Positions 62,030-64,000 of a stretch of 64,000 bases of DNA are shown here, in pieces. This stretch comes from Mucilaginibacter sp. cycad4 (GTDB taxonomy: Bacteria > Bacteroidota > Bacteroidia > Sphingobacteriales > Sphingobacteriaceae). The stretch is taken from positions 5,332,001-5,396,000 of the forward strand of contig NZ_CP139559.1 in NCBI RefSeq assembly GCF_034263275.1. Direction: 5' to 3'. The position numbers and the translations under genes were made by a program. The notes under the pieces were generated by a model. That model did no database searches. It was not told where the DNA came from and worked only from the letters and a program-made list of their open reading frames with translations. Each line of letters begins with the position of its first letter. Position 1 is the stretch's first letter.

Positions 62030-62578
62030 TCAGCAGGATGCTTTGGGTGGTTGTTCAGGAATATCCTGATGAGCATTTACTAACGATTGCACAGGTTGTA
62101 CAACGTTTTCAGGCAATGGCATTACGGGGCAATAAAATTCAAATTGCACAAATGAAAGGCTTACATTATCCTGTAAAACCATTTTGCCAAAGGGCACATG
62201 CTCTTTGGGAGAAACAGGTGCACCCTTTATTCCTTTTGCATCAAGCACATTGCTATCGGCAAAGCGGGTAGTTTTATAATTAGGGATGCACATCAGGTGA
62301 AGGGCATTCCTCGTTAATCGCATTTTTACGTAATTGTAGGTGGCGTTTCCAAATGTAATATGCCCGGATATATTTTCAAAAGTGCGCCAATCATGAATAC
62401 CGGGTAAATTAACGGAGATAATAACTTCGGTAAGGTCATTTACATTATACAAGCCTTTCCCGACCTGTTCATTAAAAAACCGGTCCGATTTATAAACCAG
62501 GTATTGGTGCAAAGCCAGCTGCCCGCCAATGTTAAGCAGGTAAATATTCAGCAATATTAAGGCAACGATCTTTTTCAA
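62030..62578 (-). CDS. Unknown protein with an N-terminal membrane anchor
   Basis: A protein of 182 residues. One N-terminal hydrophobic segment (IVALILLNIYLLNIGGQLAL) acts as a signal or anchor. The remainder (40-150) is beta-rich: LTEVIISVNLPGIHDWRTFE, NATYNYVKMRLTRNALHLMC, LSFVQFEFYCPVMPL. The tail is Pro/Gln-rich and ends in Cys. No family is recognised. It is the only gene between the FG-GAP protein and the MITE-like element. Confidence 0.6.
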   Translation of the reverse strand: MKKIVALILLNIYLLNIGGQLALHQYLVYKSDRFFNEQVGKGLYNVNDLTEVIISVNLPGIHDWRTFENISGHITFGNATYNYVKMRLTRNALHLMCIPNYKTTRFADSNVLDAKGIKGAPVSPKEHVPFGKMVLQDNVSLSFVQFEFYCPVMPLPENVVQPVQSLVNAHQDIPEQPPKASC

Positions 62579-62720
62579 AGGGTTTATAGTACTCTAAAGA
62601 TGAGGTTTATAAACGACACTTTCAAGCTTTATTTATGTTATGTAGTAAATATTATTAAAAGAATTTAAAAGTATATAATATCCGGCGCACAATTGACTCG
62701 CGCAGTCTGCGCTTCGTTGT

Positions 62721-62752
62721 ACCACCCTCTCTACGACTTCGCGGCATAGAGG
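62721..62752. repeat. Small GC palindrome
   Basis: ACCCTCT and AGAGGGT flank CTACGACTTCGCGGCAT. It lies just left of the MITE-like element in the 530-bp gene-free stretch 62579-63107. Confidence 0.5.
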
Positions 62753-62773
62753 GTAAAGAAAATAGCAGAAAGA

Positions 62774-63048
62774 GGCCGTATCATAAATCGTGATCAGTCT
62801 TTTTTTAACTTATTCAGATACTAAGCGATATATAGTTTTGGGTTGGATTGCCCTATTAACAAAAGGGGGGTTAACAGGGTTAACACAATTCAGGGTTAAC
62901 ATTTAATTATATAGTTAATAATCAGACAATTAAGTGCATTTCCCTTGAAAAACATGTTAACCCCCTTTTTGTATAGATATTATCGGCTAAATTTCAATTC
63001 ATAGGTAACAAAACACCGAGAGTGGTCAATTTGATTTATGATACAGCC
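62774..63048. mobile_element. MITE-like element with 16-bp terminal inverted repeats
   Basis: The left end is GGCCGTATCATAAATC (62774-62789) and the right end GATTTATGATACAGCC (63033-63048); inverted, the two match at 15 of 16 positions. The 275-bp interior has no gene. It holds a second inverted pair, AAAAGGGGGGTTAACA (62861-62876) with TGTTAACCCCCTTTTT (62955-62970), and three direct GGGTTAACA words. No target duplication could be identified. Confidence 0.55.
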
Positions 63049-63107
63049 ACGAACATCACAGCGATGTCGGAGAGAGTCGATGTCGCGTTTACTTCATACA
63101 ATCAATA

Positions 63108-64000
63108 TTATGTCTTTTTCAGCAGGAAACGTTTCTTTAACCAATCCCTGACAGGCTCATCATACAATTTGAGGCAGCCGTAGGCAATAGCTATACTGAC
63201 TACAAAAATCCCCAGCCCGCCAAGCAGGCCCTGCGCCATGGGGATCTTATTATTTGTTACCCAGGCTACATGGAAATATATTAAAGGATAATGTGTAATA
63301 TAAAGCGGATAAGAAATGTCCCCCATAAATTTACAAATCCTGATAGCGCTTTTACTCTTTAAGCTTCCGCCCGCGCCAATGGCAACAATCAGGGGGAAAA
63401 GAATGATGATGCAGAACGATTCGTACAAGCCATTCATCCATAAATGTTCACTCCCCCCTATCCTCGGCACACTCAATATAGCAATGATCAGGAGGCTGCA
63501 TACTGCAAACGCGCCTTTAATATGGATAAGTTTACCCATACGGCAAAGCAGCATCCCGGCAAAAAATGGGTAAAGCAAACGGGTAAAGCCAATCTTGAGC
63601 TGCGTTTTATCAACCGACCATCCGCCAATTACATCGCCCTGCGGGCCCATTACTGTATAGTGGATCAGCAAACAGGCCGACAAAAACACCAATATGGCAA
63701 GCATGGTATTAGAAAATTTACGGATCACCAGAGCGTATAAAATATTGGCGATATATTCAAAAAAAAGCGACCACGCCGGGCCATTCAAGGGGTGCATTTC
63801 CTGCCAGCCCCGGATATCCATAGATGGCAGCACGGGTACCAGCGTAAAACCAACCACCATCATCACCAGCATTTTCCAAACCGGCGTATCATGAATGAGC
63901 GGGAAGGCTCCACCGCTCTGTGTATAAAAAAACAGCGCGCCGATAATTGAGCCCATAATAACCATAGGCTGTAAGCGGATGAGGCGGCGTTTGTAAAAAT
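63108..64000 (-). CDS. Acyltransferase family 3 protein, N-terminal part outside window
   Basis: The frame is open to the window end (FYKRRLIRLQPMVIM), so about 297 C-terminal residues are seen, against about 370 for the family. About eight hydrophobic segments are visible: IMGSIIGALFF, MLVMMVVGFTLV, SLFFEYIANILYALVI, MLAILVFLSACLLI, FAVCSLLIIAILSV, FCIIILFPLIVAIGAGG and LGGLGIFVVSIAIAYGCL. NGPAWSLFFEYIANILYALV and FMGDISYPLYITHYPLIY are typical of the OafA/YrhL acyltransferase family. These proteins O-acylate surface polysaccharides or peptidoglycan at the inner membrane. Confidence 0.88.
   Translation of the reverse strand, partial: FYKRRLIRLQPMVIMGSIIGALFFYTQSGGAFPLIHDTPVWKMLVMMVVGFTLVPVLPSMDIRGWQEMHPLNGPAWSLFFEYIANILYALVIRKFSNTMLAILVFLSACLLIHYTVMGPQGDVIGGWSVDKTQLKIGFTRLLYPFFAGMLLCRMGKLIHIKGAFAVCSLLIIAILSVPRIGGSEHLWMNGLYESFCIIILFPLIVAIGAGGSLKSKSAIRICKFMGDISYPLYITHYPLIYFHVAWVTNNKIPMAQGLLGGLGIFVVSIAIAYGCLKLYDEPVRDWLKKRFLLKKT

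Noticed and set aside
62020..62271. 83-codon plus-strand frame
   Set aside because: It is antisense to the 182-residue protein and has no motif of its own.
62861..62970. Replication origin from the GGGTTAACA repeats
   Set aside because: No dnaA, rep or par gene, no DnaA boxes, and the words lie inside a mobile-like element.

Overview
The window is chromosomal DNA of a Bacteroidota bacterium, most likely Sphingobacteriaceae (Mucilaginibacter- or Pedobacter-like). The evidence is a complete moxR-DUF58-bat operon, a long eukaryote-like IleS, a LytS/LytTR pair, many secreted carbohydrate-active and lipoprotein genes, start codons mostly without Shine-Dalgarno sequences, and promoters of the Bacteroidetes type (TTTG, 19 bp, TAnnTTTG). 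There is no phage, plasmid, CRISPR array or insertion sequence. The accessory signal lies in the intergenic DNA: short palindromic repeats, a MITE-like element and candidate small RNAs. The genus is inferred from gene content and style only.

Layout. 1-5 kb: the 3' part of an RND/MMPL exporter facing a large MG2-type cell-surface protein. 5-9 kb: a DUF1801 protein, a LytS-type kinase with its LytTR regulator, and a secreted X-Pro peptidase/CocE-like hydrolase. 9-14 kb: a minus-strand sugar cluster (DUF1080 lipoprotein, GMC oxidoreductase, glucosamine-6-phosphate deaminase-like protein, Gfo/Idh/MocA oxidoreductase). 14-24 kb: an OstA/LptA-like protein divergent from tilS, a TlpA-like thioredoxin protein, a LysR regulator divergent from an MFS exporter, and a 2OG-Fe(II) oxygenase. 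24-27 kb: a DUF6600 protein with a very long Gln repeat, and a thioredoxin. 27-30 kb: mostly non-coding, with a four-copy array of about 200-nt RNA-like units, one small unknown gene, two tRNA-Val genes and a separate candidate sRNA. 30-35 kb: ileS, a DksA-like gene and lspA. 36.5-45 kb: the moxR/DUF58/batD-like/batABCDE operon. 45-50 kb: PfkB kinase, GT4 glycosyltransferase, PI-PLC/GDPD-like protein, GluQRS-like protein and a catalytically unusual SDR. 50-57 kb: SMUG2-like glycosylase, nucleoside hydrolase, DUF5597 glycosidase, GH13 alpha-glucosidase and an Omp85-type protein. 57-64 kb: two tandem unknown paralogues, a small helical secreted protein, an FG-GAP/ASPIC lipoprotein, an unknown protein, a MITE-like element and the C-terminal part of an acyltransferase.

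How genes work together. The 9-14 kb cluster fits oxidation of a sugar or glycoside to a 3-keto form, cleavage of the 3-keto-glycoside, and reductive or amino-sugar processing of the product. The bat operon forms the usual Bacteroidetes envelope system of AAA ATPase, VWA proteins and TPR proteins. ileS, the DksA-like gene and lspA are tightly coupled.

Most interesting. Four paralogous units at about 27.0-28.0 kb read, on the minus strand, as about 200-nt transcripts. Each ends in a hairpin whose stem covaries between copies around an invariant GCGAG loop and is followed by TTTTTT. An identical unpaired linker (CATAGGTAGATGTAGGG) lies just before that hairpin. At 29.6 kb a perfect promoter and an intrinsic terminator bracket an unrelated RNA of about 87 nt. 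Both look like undescribed small RNAs.
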